Shown: in pieces, positions 13,601 through 23,653 of the stretch
Layout: each line of letters starts with the position of its first letter
How positions within the stretch are numbered: position 1 is the stretch's first letter
Source of the DNA: Calamus simplicifolius
Lineage: Eukaryota; Streptophyta; Magnoliopsida; Arecales; Arecaceae
DNA length: 64,000 nucleotides
Assembly (NCBI GenBank): GCA_900491605.1
Contig: UESW01004011.1
Span: forward strand, 867,677 to 931,676
Reading direction: 5' to 3'
Made by a program: the position numbers and the translations under genes
Notes under the pieces: generated by a model
What the model saw: only the letters and a program-made list of their open reading frames with translations
Told to the model about the DNA's origin: nothing
Databases searched by the model: none

Positions 13601-15556
13601 TATGTGCTGCATGATGACCAGTGGCTTACATATTTATTAGCACTATGTCTGAAAATAGCCAGAGCAAAAAGTGCACTCTGTTTTTCAAATGCAGTATCAT
13701 CCTGGAGATAAATAGATGATCATCAGACCTGAAGTATCCAAACAACTGTTCAAGAAATTTAGAATAGTGATGCAATGGAGAAGACGAACAATGCTCTTAG
13801 GAAAAAGAGATGGTATTTTTCAAAATTACACTCAAAAAGCACCACAAATAATCAAGTTATAACCAATCATTATCATTTTTTCAAGCTAAAAATTAATGCA
13901 AGAGGGTGTTTCTATAGAAACAAAATGAAATCAAGGAAATAATGAACATGGTATGGTTGGAAAAATTCCCAACAAGAAGCAACAAGGAGAATTTCTGGTC
14001 ATAGATTATTTCTAAACATGTTTTCCATTCTATGCAAAATAAAAGGAATGTGCAGAAACCAAATTCTTACATTCTTCACTCAGTCCATTTCTTTTAGTTC
14101 ACCATCTCATTTGATTGAACACCTTTAAAATATTTATGTTTGCAATCTTTACAGATCTAGTACTTTTAAACATATTCAAAATAACGAGTCCACTGAATGG
14201 ACGGGAAGCACTCTGAACTAGATGATTTGCAAATATATGGTGAAGAACATATCTGGAATGGAAAGATTATGGGCTTATTTGCTAACAGCCACTTAAAAGT
14301 GCCCTAACAGGTAATCCAAATAGGGCTTATATTTTACAATGAGAAAGTCATGTTGCATAAACTAAAATAAAACCTCTCCTCGCTCTCTTCCGTCAGTGCC
14401 CTCCAAATCCATTACAAGTGTACATGGCTCAATGTCAGTACACCTTGCCAACCAAATTCCTTTAGTAGTTTGTGACCTAAAGAGAAAAAAAATGCTTCAT
14501 TTTAGTAAACTTAAAAATAACAGATTTGGAAATGCTGACAAAACAAATAGGAGATAATTGAAAACTTGCCTTCCTCTGAAAGCATCCATTTCCCTAAAGT
14601 TGGTATAGAATAGGTGGTTCAAAAGAGTGCTCTTCCCTGTCCAAAATCAAGAAAGAATCACAAAGGACCTTCATAATACAGTCTAACATTGCTGATTTGC
14701 ATGTGTACGATGTTAGGAGATAAGAAATACAAAAGCTGGCAGAAGCCTGACATTCAGATCCCTACAGAACTTCAAACTTAATTAAGACACAAGGATCCCA
14801 AGCACTTGAATTGATGCATAATGTGCACAGATTATTTCAAATATATGCTTCAGCGTCCCTGTCCTTGCACAAACAGACATCTATAGCATGACTGCACAAT
14901 TAAAACACATGAGCTAACCATGGCATTTAAAAATGAGTATGCTTCAAGCAGTATAACATTAACCTAAATAGATAGAACCAAATAATATGACCTGACTAGT
15001 ATAATTCGCAGTAAAGTAATGCAAGTAATAGCAGCAACAGAAGCATCGTTGGTAGACACAAGTAATTGGAGGAAAAGTGCATGTTTTGTACAACCACTGT
15101 TTCACCTTCAGCACATAAAATAAGTAAACACTCCTTGTTCAAAATTACCAGATCTTGAATCTAGAACTTGAGGTGTCTTGATACCAAACAAAATTATCAA
15201 ACCACTTGACCACACCAGAAAAACTCTTTGCTATGCGCGCAACCACTCCATCCCAAGTCAGAAATGTAAAAATAGAAACAATAACATTAAGAAAGTCAAA
15301 CAGAACATGCTGTCCAAACAATAGTATCAAATGATAACAAGGAAAGCTGATTAAAGTTTTGCTTTTTTTATTAAAAAAAAAGCACTCAGAAGACTAGCAA
15401 ACACACCGCTACTTTGAGGGCCCATTATAGAGACCACTGCATAAGACAGCCCACATTCAGTCAGCTTCACTTTCTTCAAGAAGTTTTCAATACCAGAAAC
15501 ATTGAATACACCATCTCCATCAATGAGTTGGGTAGAACAACAATCTTCACCCATTT
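1011..15556 (-). CDS. RHD3: RHD3/SEY1-type ER-fusion GTPase (dynamin-like), 22 coding exons, four frame-breaking indels
   Basis: ROOT HAIR DEFECTIVE 3 family proteins are ER-membrane GTPases of the atlastin/Sey1p class that tether and fuse ER tubules. Exons on the minus strand: 15556-15407, 14636-14570, 14476-14374, 13701-13630, 13515-13452, 13383-13318, 13220-13173, 13087-13025, 12918-12862, 11472-11314, 11232-11164, 11071-10980, 9437-9359, 7296-7132, 6950-6826, 5731-5471, 5381-5285, 5178-5017, 3732-3628, 1624-1530, 1437-1341, 1241-1011. Each has an AG acceptor and a GT donor (one GC), with compatible phases. The ATG at 15554 sits two bases inside exon 1. Expected length is 808 residues, close to Arabidopsis RHD3 as I remember it. 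Visible landmarks are the P-loop GPQSSGKST (about 45-53), DLEGTDG (about 95), RDKT (about 169), and a double hydrophobic hairpin (about 677-726). Exons 4, 14 and 16 contain single-base indels, so the sequence as written does not encode the full protein. Family assignment is near certain; integrity is not. Confidence 0.93.
3970..4555. mobile_element. MITE-like long inverted repeat in RHD3-like intron 18
   Basis: The stretch near 4058-4130 (AGTCCAAATCAACAATAGGG onward) matches the reverse complement of about 4430-4510 (AGTCCAAAATCAATAATGG onward) over roughly 80 bases with moderate divergence. Weaker similarity extends outward through TA-rich arms. It has no coding capacity. Outer ends and target duplication could not be fixed, so the superfamily is unassigned. 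Confidence 0.55.
5471..5731 (-). CDS. RHD3: RHD3-like exon 16, with two one-base deletions
   Basis: The exon carries the family signature ALAEPVEALLDAASDDTW and ends at VLIRMKDR. Two frame shifts occur: one in a T run after SAISGF, and one in an A run just before the family's MITKLEEYA segment. Length is 261 where neighbouring phases require 263, which fits two lost bases. The region between and after the shifts remains clearly family-like in the other frames. Confidence 0.88.
6128..6147. repeat. Homopolymer C tract (20 bases)
   Basis: An uninterrupted run of C lies in the intron between exons 16 and 15 of the RHD3-like gene. Such runs are difficult to sequence, which matters when judging the single-base indels in nearby exons. 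Confidence 0.9.
7132..7296 (-). CDS. RHD3: RHD3-like exon 14, with a one-base deletion
   Basis: The exon encodes MVHPAYQSMLGHLRF and the following helical middle-domain segment. After CTQS the frame shifts by one base, and the expected MSKFEKGCE follows in another frame. Length is 165 where phases require 166. The acceptor is a TTTCTAG and the donor GAAG/GTGG. Confidence 0.88.
7506..7858. mobile_element. MITE with GGTGCGTTTGG-type termini in RHD3-like intron 13
   Basis: The left end reads GGGTGCGTTTGGCAC and the right end reads CCAAACGCAACC, giving about 12-15 bases of inverted terminal repeat. The interior is about 350 bases, rich in inverted GGATA/TATCC motifs that could fold. Such ends are common in Tourist-like (PIF/Harbinger) MITEs. 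A 3-bp target duplication is not clear (TAG against TTA). No coding capacity. Confidence 0.65.
10618..10862. repeat. Diverged tandem duplication of about 152 bp in RHD3-like intron 12
   Basis: The segments starting TCAGGGCA near 10626 and 10778 align through TTTAGA, AACATAACTTATCT and CTCTTACTT to a poly-T and then ATAGACAC. Each unit is flanked by poly-T runs. It looks like an old local duplication, possibly of a short element. Confidence 0.6.
12416..12463. repeat. 24-bp direct duplication
   Basis: TCCATATAAAAGTAGTTGG is repeated back to back inside the intron between exons 10 and 9. It is a simple local slippage product with no evident function. Confidence 0.7.
13110..13123. repeat. Homopolymer G tract (14 bases)
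   Basis: A run of G lies just upstream of exon 8 of the RHD3-like gene, in the intron. Confidence 0.9.
13630..13701 (-). CDS. RHD3: RHD3-like exon 4, with a one-base insertion in a T run
   Basis: The exon reads DDTAFEKQSALFALAI in the family frame. The frame then shifts at a TTTT run (plus-strand AAAA near 13651-13654), where the family requires three T's. Beyond it the expected SDIVLIN segment is intact in the next frame. Length is 72 bases, whereas phases of the neighbouring exons require 71. The segment lies in the GTPase core. Confidence 0.88.
14477..14569 (-). other. Non-canonical GC-AG intron 2 of the RHD3-like gene
   Basis: The donor reads AG/GCAAGT and the acceptor CTTTAG/GTCAC. The other 20 coding introns I placed all start with GT. 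No GT nearby preserves the RGR-SQTTKG reading across the junction. The GCAAGT context is the typical strong form seen in minor-class GC donors. Confidence 0.85.
15407..15556 (-). CDS. RHD3: RHD3-like exon 1: start codon and first half of the P-loop
   Basis: The ATG lies just after a TTTTCCAG acceptor, so at least one non-coding leader exon precedes it. The exon encodes the conserved N-terminus (CCSTQLIDGDG, then FNVSG) and ends inside the glycine codon of GPQSSG. The Walker A motif is completed by GKSTLLNH in exon 2 (14636-14570). A frame extends a little upstream into intron sequence, but nothing there resembles the family, so I place the start at 15554. Confidence 0.9.
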
Positions 15557-15837
15557 CTGGAAAACAAAATGGAATGTTGACATCAATATCAGAAGTTATT
15601 GTGGTCCAATTCAAAAGGCACAAAGGCAGAAACGATGGTTAACCGATAGCATAGAGATCACAGGGTAAAGAAGCTAATTTATCTGATTTGATATTTCATA
15701 ACATTGCAGATAACAATGCTGTTATTAGATCACAAACTCACCAACCATTTTAATGCAGGAAGAAAAGGAGTTCAATATGTCAGCAAATGGTATGAAGTGG
15801 TTGCTAACAGTTACACAAAGAATGTGTGCATGCACAG

Positions 15838-15876
15838 GTGTGTGCACACAAGTGCGCACACGCACACGCGCACGCG

Positions 15877-15938
<62 letters not shown>
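15838..15938. repeat. Compound microsatellite CA/CG, TA, GA
   Basis: Mixed CA and CG dinucleotides run into about 16 TA units and then about 14 GA units. It lies in the 2-kb leader intron of the RHD3-like gene, and is likely to be length-polymorphic. Confidence 0.95.
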
Positions 15939-15942
<4 letters not shown>

Positions 15943-17646
15943 CTACTAAAAAAATTGAGAAGTAAAGAGATTAAAAATAGAACATAGCTGCCAGTGCCCA
16001 AAGTTTTCCAATTTAACAAAACCTGAATTTAATTGCCATTATACAGAGATAGTTTTGGATGTTATTGAGTCAAGCTCTGAACAGGCTCTGCATGTGCATG
16101 CCATCAGAATTTCATAGAACAGTGGTGCCTACATCATAGGATCTGGATGCTGGAGATTAATAGGCAATACATACATTTATGCGTCAGCTCACAGTGAACA
16201 TAAGTCTTCAGATATCATCTCAGCCACAGGCTAAGTGAGACTATTATTGCACATTGCAAGCAAAACAAGTGTTTCTCTTTCCAAAACAAAATACCACCAA
16301 GTTGAATATCAGAGAAGACAAATAATATCGGAAAGACACGTGTGAAGGGGAGAAAAACTGCAGCAAGGAGAATGAAATCATCAAGTGAGACTATTCAGAA
16401 ACTCACTAAAACTTCAAAGGCACAAAATGAAAAGGTATTTAAAATCATAAATATGAGACAGATTGTAAAGAATAAAATAATACACAAAATTGTAGAGTAA
16501 AGTTTATCAACTGTTCTTTTTCACAAGGTTCAAATAAAGAATATATAATACAAGAATTTGTGAATTGATTTAACATTCCACTTGATTAATATCCTTGATT
16601 ATTTTCTAATAATGTGCCAATTAAAAATTCTAAAAGGGCACGCTCCTCGAAAAACATGATTAGAAACAGTTTCCTCATGTTAATAGTCAACCTTATCATT
16701 CCTAGGTAATTATTAATATGCTTTTAAGATGATGATGACAGGGTCAGCATTGCCACACCAGTAAGGTTAGCCTTTTGTGACCTCAAACAGCCTCTCTGCA
16801 CACCAGGATTATGGTGGAGAGAACCTCATGCCGCTCTGTTTTGTCTCTTTAAGGTGAAGATGGAGTTAAGAGGCAAAGTTTGACCGTTCTAACTTTCTTG
16901 ATATGTTTAAATGATTTGATTGAAGCATGGAAATCAAATTTTCACGAGCCTGCCTCAAGATCCCTCAATACCCAGGATTAAGAAAAAGGGCAGAAACTCA
17001 GACAATTGCCGCAGTATGAAAGAAAAGTTTTTTGAGCATAATCAAAGCACTGGAAACTTAAAAGAATCAGTACAGGGAATTTCTTGCTTCGATAGTGTCT
17101 GAGATCAGACGACAGTTTATAGTATCCGCATCTTTTCCTATCATTTAATTCTTCCAGGAAGTCTATAATCATTGATCCAAAAAAAAAAAAAAAGCAAAAG
17201 TTCATTCCGTTATAGCTACGTCCATAATTATGAATGCCGTTTGCAGCGGTTTTATTTGATATCAAGAAGGGGAAATTTCTTTCCCCACTTTAAATAAAGG
17301 ACCCTCCAGTCAAAGCGAACTTCTTGATCAGTTGAAGAAACAACCCAGACCGATCCAGTGGTAATCCAAATCATCAATCAAGAACAGCTTTTTTTTAAAA
17401 AAAAATGCTTTGCCCTTCAAGATTGGAATCCGCCTCGGGAATCAATTAACAGATAAACACCTAATCCACGCTCTCGAGAAAAGGAACGTAGAGAACTAGG
17501 AGAAAACAAGAGAATAGAAAAAAAAAAAAAAAAATCGAAGGCTCATCATCAGAAAGATCTGATCTAAATCTCATCGAAACAGTATCAAGATTTCGAGAAG
17601 TTAAAAACCAATCGAAAAAGAAGCACGGAGATTTGCCACGCCGTAC

Positions 17647-17825
17647 CGACGGAAGGGAAAGAATCGATCGGCCGGGGAGGTTGGTAGAGCCGGAGATCCT
17701 CGGCGGCGACCCTCTCGTGGCGAATTCCAAGGCCAGGGCCAGCGGAAGGAGAGACAGAGGAGGAGACCAAGAAGGCCCGATCCAGCATCGCCTTCCCCCC
17801 ACTTTAAACAAGTAGAAACCAAATT
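17647..17825 (-). other. Probable 5' leader exon of the RHD3-like gene
   Basis: This GC- and CT-rich block in an otherwise AT-rich region is typical of a plant first exon. A good donor (GTCG/GTACGG) ends it at 17647, giving a leader intron of about 2.1 kb before the coding exon at 15556. The transcription start is inferred only from the TATA-like box about 30 bases upstream. An ATG at about 17788 could open an upstream ORF. Confidence 0.5.
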
Positions 17826-17851
17826 CACCTACCCGTAAAAATTGATTAAAA

Positions 17852-17861
17852 AATAAATATA
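17852..17861 (-). promoter_or_regulatory. TATA-like box of the RHD3-like gene
   Basis: On the minus strand the sequence reads ATATTTATTT, about 30 bases upstream of the GC-rich leader. The match is modest and the start site is not proven. Confidence 0.35.
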
Positions 17862-20800
17862 CGTACGATCGAACCGGGAAAGAATCCCGGAGGAGGTACA
17901 ATACGTCATTTTCCACGTATTGGACACAAATCTTTTTTCTTTTATTTCTCGAATTTTTCTTTCTTCAATTTTTTTTTTTTAAAAAAAATGGGACCCACGC
18001 AACGATTTTAATTTTCCGCTCACTTTTCTCCATCTCTACTCCTCCGCCTCCTCTCTCAGCCCCTCTCGCACCACCAACCCTCGAAATGAGAGTCGCCGCG
18101 CTTGCAACGCTTCAACGGTGGAAGGACTGTGATCCTAACCATCCACACGATTATTTCGCTGTAATCTCGTTAATTTCTACCTAATTTGTACAACCAAATG
18201 ACCCTGATTCAAAATTCAAATCGATTGTGCTATTGCTTCGATGTAATTAAGAGATAGCGTTAAATTGGGGCCTAATTGGACCGATCGGACGGCTTGTGTT
18301 GATTTGATGAACTGGATCATGCGCCTTAGATCTGCAAGCGTTGTGTGGTGGCAAGTTACTTTTCTGAATTCAAAATATCCGAAAGTAATTTGTTTCCAAA
18401 GTAATTTCGTTAAACAAGAGATAAAATAGACTTAGAAAGAAAAATTAGATGATAAAGTGAATCATTTAGCAAGAATTTGCAATCTATTCAATTGAACAGC
18501 ATCCCTGCATTCAGAGCAGTATGGATAGAGGTGAAAGTAGATCAAATAATATTTATTTAAATTTAATTTTACATAAAATAAATATAATAATATTATTAGT
18601 TTTTTATAATGCTTCTTAATCTTAGCATTCATGAATTTTTAAGAAAAATAAATATCAATTTATGTATTTGATAAATACCTATATTTAATTATATTCATAA
18701 TGGGTTCAAATGTAGGTACATTAATATCTAACCCATTTTTAACTCCAAGCGCAAACCATCCAAAAGGAGCTAATTCTTAAAACTAGAAGAAATGTCTTGA
18801 TCATCGCATGAGTAGATTAATAGCCAATAAAATTCTTTTTTTGACTGAATAGGAGAGGTCAGCTTCTCAATTTAGGAATATATAATAAATTACAAGAGTA
18901 AAAAGAAAAGGGCCTAAGAATTTTTTTTTAAAAAAAAAAATCTAATAAAAATTTAAGGTTACAATAAACTTCTTCGTTCGAAATTAAAAAGATAATAAGA
19001 TCTTTTGAATAATGACATATATGAGTGGACTCTAGCATTTCAGCATGCATCTGACTAATGTGAAGCTAGACCATTCCTAATCAATATATTTTCGAGTAAA
19101 ACAAATGAGGGCTTATAAATCTTAATTCCTGGTCCAATAGTTTTGGAACCATATATTTTGTTTCACCTTAAATTTTCAAGAGATCGATGGGCTTATCAAT
19201 ATTAAATAATAAGATCAGTGTGCTTATCAATATAAGTAATTCAACAATAATATTACTAATAAAAAAATAATTAAATTACTTATATGCCTCTCTAGACATC
19301 AAAGATGTGTATGAATGTGTATATATAAAAAGCTAAAATATTCTAAATCAATAAATCAACTACTTCTCTTTTCTACTGTGCATATGGATAAATTAAATAA
19401 CCTAACTTTTAGGTTGTATATATATAAATAAATTAAATGGCAGGATATCACTACATATGAGGAATTATTGTTATGATGATCATGCCTCCACTGTAAAAAG
19501 ATTTATACCATTTGAATTCTATCTTTTTTAAAAAAAATCTACAATTAAATTTTATTTTTAAAAAATTGCTTTAAATTAATTAAACTCTTCAAACTAATAT
19601 TTTGAATTTAATAATTTAAAACTATAAAAATATGTATGCTTTATTTATCCTAACAATCAAATGCAAGAGCATGCATCTAGTCTAATAAAAGCCTATTGCT
19701 ATGATTTATCTCATTATTCTTTTATTTTGCCAAAACATGTCAATAGTTGTTAAGTTCTATTTGGATTAGCTTTTGGGACATCTTTTAAGCGCTATTTGCT
19801 AATAACTGTGTGAGAGATAACCGTTGGTTAATAAAACAACTAATTCAAACAAACTCTAAAGTCTTCACATCTTAATCTTGCATGGCATGGAACAACATTA
19901 TATAAAACTTAATATCTATTTGATATAAACCAAAATGAGCCAGCATAAGTGGAGAGAGATATCATTTCATATTTCTTTCCTATGCATCCATTTATTCTCC
20001 TCATAGGCCTCGTTCTTTAAGTTATATCAAAGTTAATTGAAAATCCATACTTTTTAAGTGAGTATTACCCAGCTAATACTAAAATAAAAAAATAATTTAT
20101 CTATATTCTTTTATACATTGAAAAGTGACTCTGATATTTTTTACTCATGTTTTTTGATATTATAACTTTTTCATATAAGTTACTAAGATTATTTATCTTT
20201 CCATAATACTCATTATACTATCACAGCTAATTATATACTATTTTTTGTAATTGAAGCTTAATTTTTTTTACCAAACTATATTTTCATTCATTCTTTCGAT
20301 ATATACATTAATTATTTATAAATCTTATTTTTTAAGTAAAAATAATTTTTATAATTACTAATAATATTATATTTTTTATAAAATATAAATTATATTATAG
20401 TAAGATAATTTTATTTTAACCATGAAATTTTTCATAAATGTTGTCCTCCTAATTTTTTCTTTCTAAAATGTATCAAGTGCAAAAGGTAGAAATATTAATG
20501 GAAGAAAAAATCATGACTGCATTGGAATATTTGAAGAGGATATAAAATATATTTTACTTAATATACGAGAAATCAATTTAAATATTTTTTTGAATGGTCA
20601 AGTATGATTTTCAATTTAATAGATAAATGATAAACTGGGAATGCAATTTTTTATTTTTTTATTAGAGCAAATTAAAATAAATAAGTTGGCTAGAAAAAGG
20701 TTGATAATCTTTCTCATAACTTTTTTTTACAAATAATGAAAAGTTTGCTAGAATACTGCGTAACAAAAAAAACAGCTAACAGCTTGACAGATAATACTGT

Positions 20801-20995
20801 GCATAAAAATTTTAAGTTATACAATCACACGTCTTCAGCATAGATTCCAAGTGCTGCACTGCCTTCTTCCACTTCCACGTGCACTCATGTGCATTTGTCT
20901 TGCTTGTCGAAGTTCATAAAAAGCATCCACGGTCCATCCAAAAAATCTCATCTCCATTAAAAGCAGCACCAAAAACCCATAAAATGGATGCTTGG
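17862..20995. other. AT-rich intergenic DNA upstream of the RHD3-like gene
   Basis: Some 3.1 kb separates the RHD3-like promoter from the Gypsy insertion. The first 250 bases contain a CT-rich patch (about 18030-18075) that may belong to the promoter. The rest is strongly AT-rich with poly-A/T runs, and no ORF has recognisable features. Confidence 0.6.
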
Positions 20996-22045
20996 TGACG
21001 TGGCTGGTAAAAATTATATGTAAATTAATGATCAAAATTACCTTGACGATGAGAATTATTTAAAAATCAATGGCCTCAGCAAAAGCGACTCTTAGATAGT
21101 CCCAACAGAAGCAATCCCTAGGTGGCTTTGAAGCGGCTCCTAAACATCTTCAAAGTGGCCCCAGCAGAAGCGGTCCCTAAGCGGCTCCAAAGCAGCCCCT
21201 AGGCGGCCCTAAGAGAAGCAGCTCCTAGACAGCCCTTGTCTACGGAAGTTTTCTCATTGGCTCTGGATCCTGAGCGGCTCGGTTTTGTCTTATCTTCAAA
21301 GCTTATCTTGACTTCCCAAGCAAGCCTCTGCCTTCGATAAAGCCGGACCCACTAACTATCCTTGATCCATATTAGTCCAAAAAGATAGGAACCATCAATC
21401 CCAGTATAAGCCCCAAAAGTCATGACCAGTTAGGCAACATTAATGACTCTGAACAGATGAGGCATCAAAAGTCATAATTTATCAGACAGCATTAATGACC
21501 ATGGTTAGATGAAGCCCCAAAGGTCATAATCCATTATGAAGCTGCAAATCTCCAAATCAATGAGGCCCAAAAAGTCATCAAGAAGATTTAATGACTCTGG
21601 CCAAATAAGCCTCAAAAGGTGATTGTTTTCCATGAAGTACCAATCACCAGTAGGAACTCAATCCCACTAGTTCTGACATTCTATCTATAAAAGTCATGGC
21701 TCATCATGAGATTCCAATCTTATCAAGCAAGCCACACTGACTCAAAGTATCAATAAAAAAGGGTAAGAGGGACCCCGGACCAAGGTATGAACAAAAAAAA
21801 AAAGCAAACACTTAGAGATTCTAGTCAACTTCTTCCTTCCTAACTCTCTCTCTCTCATATTGAGCTTCACCAAGCTCACGACTGTGATATCGATCACTGA
21901 CTTGAGCATCGAAGGGTCCCTATTAGAATATCCAATCTTCGGGACTTCTTGCAGATCGTGCCACCCAGGCGAAGTTTCTCTAGCAAACTGACGGTGCATC
22001 CGCTGACGCTCAAGGACATCAGCTCAAGATGATCGAGCATCATCA
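20996..22045 (+). repeat. 5' LTR of the Gypsy element
   Basis: The 1050-base LTR begins TGACG and ends ATCATCA. It matches 31680-32699 almost throughout. Near its 5' end is a block of short imperfect repeats built on AGAAGCGGCCCCTAGG and similar words. The CT-rich segment around 21830-21860 and the 3' portion are well conserved between the copies. Confidence 0.92.
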
Positions 22046-22070
22046 GATTGGCACACCAGGTAGGGAGGGA
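22046..22070 (+). other. Probable primer-binding region of the Gypsy element
   Basis: Directly after the LTR end the sequence reads GATTGGCACACCAGGTAGGG. A TTGG-containing word one to two bases after the LTR, followed by AGGTAGGG, is the usual form of plant Gypsy primer-binding sites. I cannot name the tRNA. Confidence 0.55.
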
Positions 22071-22132
22071 TGTGACACTGAGGAAAGGATTACTCTGTAG
22101 CCCTGAGTTGTAAGTTCGCCCTCTCCTAAGCA

Positions 22133-23653
22133 ATGATGGATGCAACGCATGCTCAGGAGGTTTCTTCCAGTCCCACTAGGGGGCACCCCCGTCATGCCGA
22201 GCTATTATTGGCCAACTTTCCTACTCCTTCATCACCATCGATCTCAACTATCCCATAAGAACAACTGACTAACCTCATTCAATAATTCCAAGCTCTTATT
22301 GGGGTAGTTTGCGAGTTGCAGGAGCAACGACCAACTGCTGCTTAACAGCAATCTGGACCTCCTGCACCACCCGCAACCGCTGCATCAGCTAGTCAATAAT
22401 CTACTTATAGAAAACCCTCTCCAGAGGAGCGTTGCCATCATCAAGCTCCGTTCAGGCACCATTATCGAGAAACCTCCAAGAGATTGCGGTCTTCCGTCCA
22501 TCGCTTCGGTAGCCCCTCTCTCAAGTGATGATGGGGGAAGGAGCCCAGGGGTGCATATCACAATCAGCATCATCATTCCCCCTCCTCATCATCTGAATCG
22601 ATGAGCAAGGACCTTAATGGCTGGATGGATAGGTGCTTGGAGGAGCAAAACTGGCGTTTGGAGGAGTTTAGCCAAAAGCTCAATAACCAATCAGGGGTGG
22701 ACGATGATACTCATCCCCCCCTCACTCGCCAGATTATGGAAGAACCTATACCTCACAGGTTTCGTCTTCCTCAGTTGGATCCTTATGATGGTACCACGGA
22801 TCCATTGGACAACTTAGAAAGTTATAAATCTCTCATGCAAGTCCAAAGGGCGACTGATGCCCTCCTATGCATCGCCTTTTCTACTACTCTTCAAAAAGCT
22901 GCGCGCATCTGGTATTCTCGTCTATTTCCGCGTAGCATCGACTCCTTCCGACAGTTGGAGAAAGCCTTTTTAGCATAATTTGATGCCTGTCGAAAGATCC
23001 CTCGAGTGGCTGACAGTCTGTTCTCCGTTCAATAGAAGAAAGGAGAACTATTGAAAGACTTCATAGCTCAATTCAAGACAGCAGCCCTCGAGGTGTATCA
23101 CCTTGATGATGCTATGGCCAACCTGGCCTTGAAGCGAGGACTCCGCCCCTCTCGCTTCACTTATTCATTAGACAAGAAGCCTCCCGGTTCCTATGCCAAG
23201 CTTTTGAATCAAGCACATAAATATATTTGTGCCGATAAAGCTGACTTCACTCGGAGAAATACTGAGAGGGGGGCTAGCAAGAAACTCGTCCGTGAAGAGC
23301 CGGCCAGACCTCCTCTTAAGAAGTCTGATCCCTTGCATCGACCAGATAACCGATGCCAAAACTTAGCCTCTAAAGAAGAAAATGTCATACCTCTCCTTGC
23401 CCCTAGATCCCATATTCTTATGGAGATCGAGAGTGAGCCTTATCTCTAGCGTCTTCCCTCGTTGAGGCCCAACGCCACTCGCGACAGGAGTCGCAATTAC
23501 CACTTCCATAGAGATTACGGCCATAATATTGAAGAATGTTGTAACTTGAAGTGTGCTATTAAAGAGCTCATCCAAAGGGGTTATCTTGGGAAGTTTGTCC
23601 AGAAGGGAGGACCTCTGGCCATCCCAACTCTGATGGGGCATTCATCTGTTTAG
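22133..23653 (+). pseudogene. Gypsy gag (capsid and nucleocapsid), broken by stops
   Basis: Reading from the ATG at 22133, the frame carries the retrotransposon gag core (FRLPQLDPYDGTTDP at about 22760, and the LQKAARIWYSRL segment). A degenerate zinc-knuckle region follows near 23490-23560 (FHRDYGHNIEEC), with the first cysteine position not kept. In-frame stops at about 22250, 22286, 22346, 22400, 22976, 23033, 23447 and 23651 interrupt it. Most sit where CAA or CAG (Gln) is expected, which fits C-to-T mutation. The polyprotein is structural and would form the cytoplasmic virus-like particle. Confidence 0.8.

Noticed and set aside
15804..16019. ORFs on both strands across the microsatellite
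   Set aside because: The translations are pure dinucleotide-repeat peptides (YIYIYI, ERERER, SLSLSL) in a leader intron.
17461..17916. 151-residue minus ORF over the leader region
   Set aside because: It spans the probable leader exon and flanking AT-rich DNA, crosses the predicted donor, and resembles no protein.
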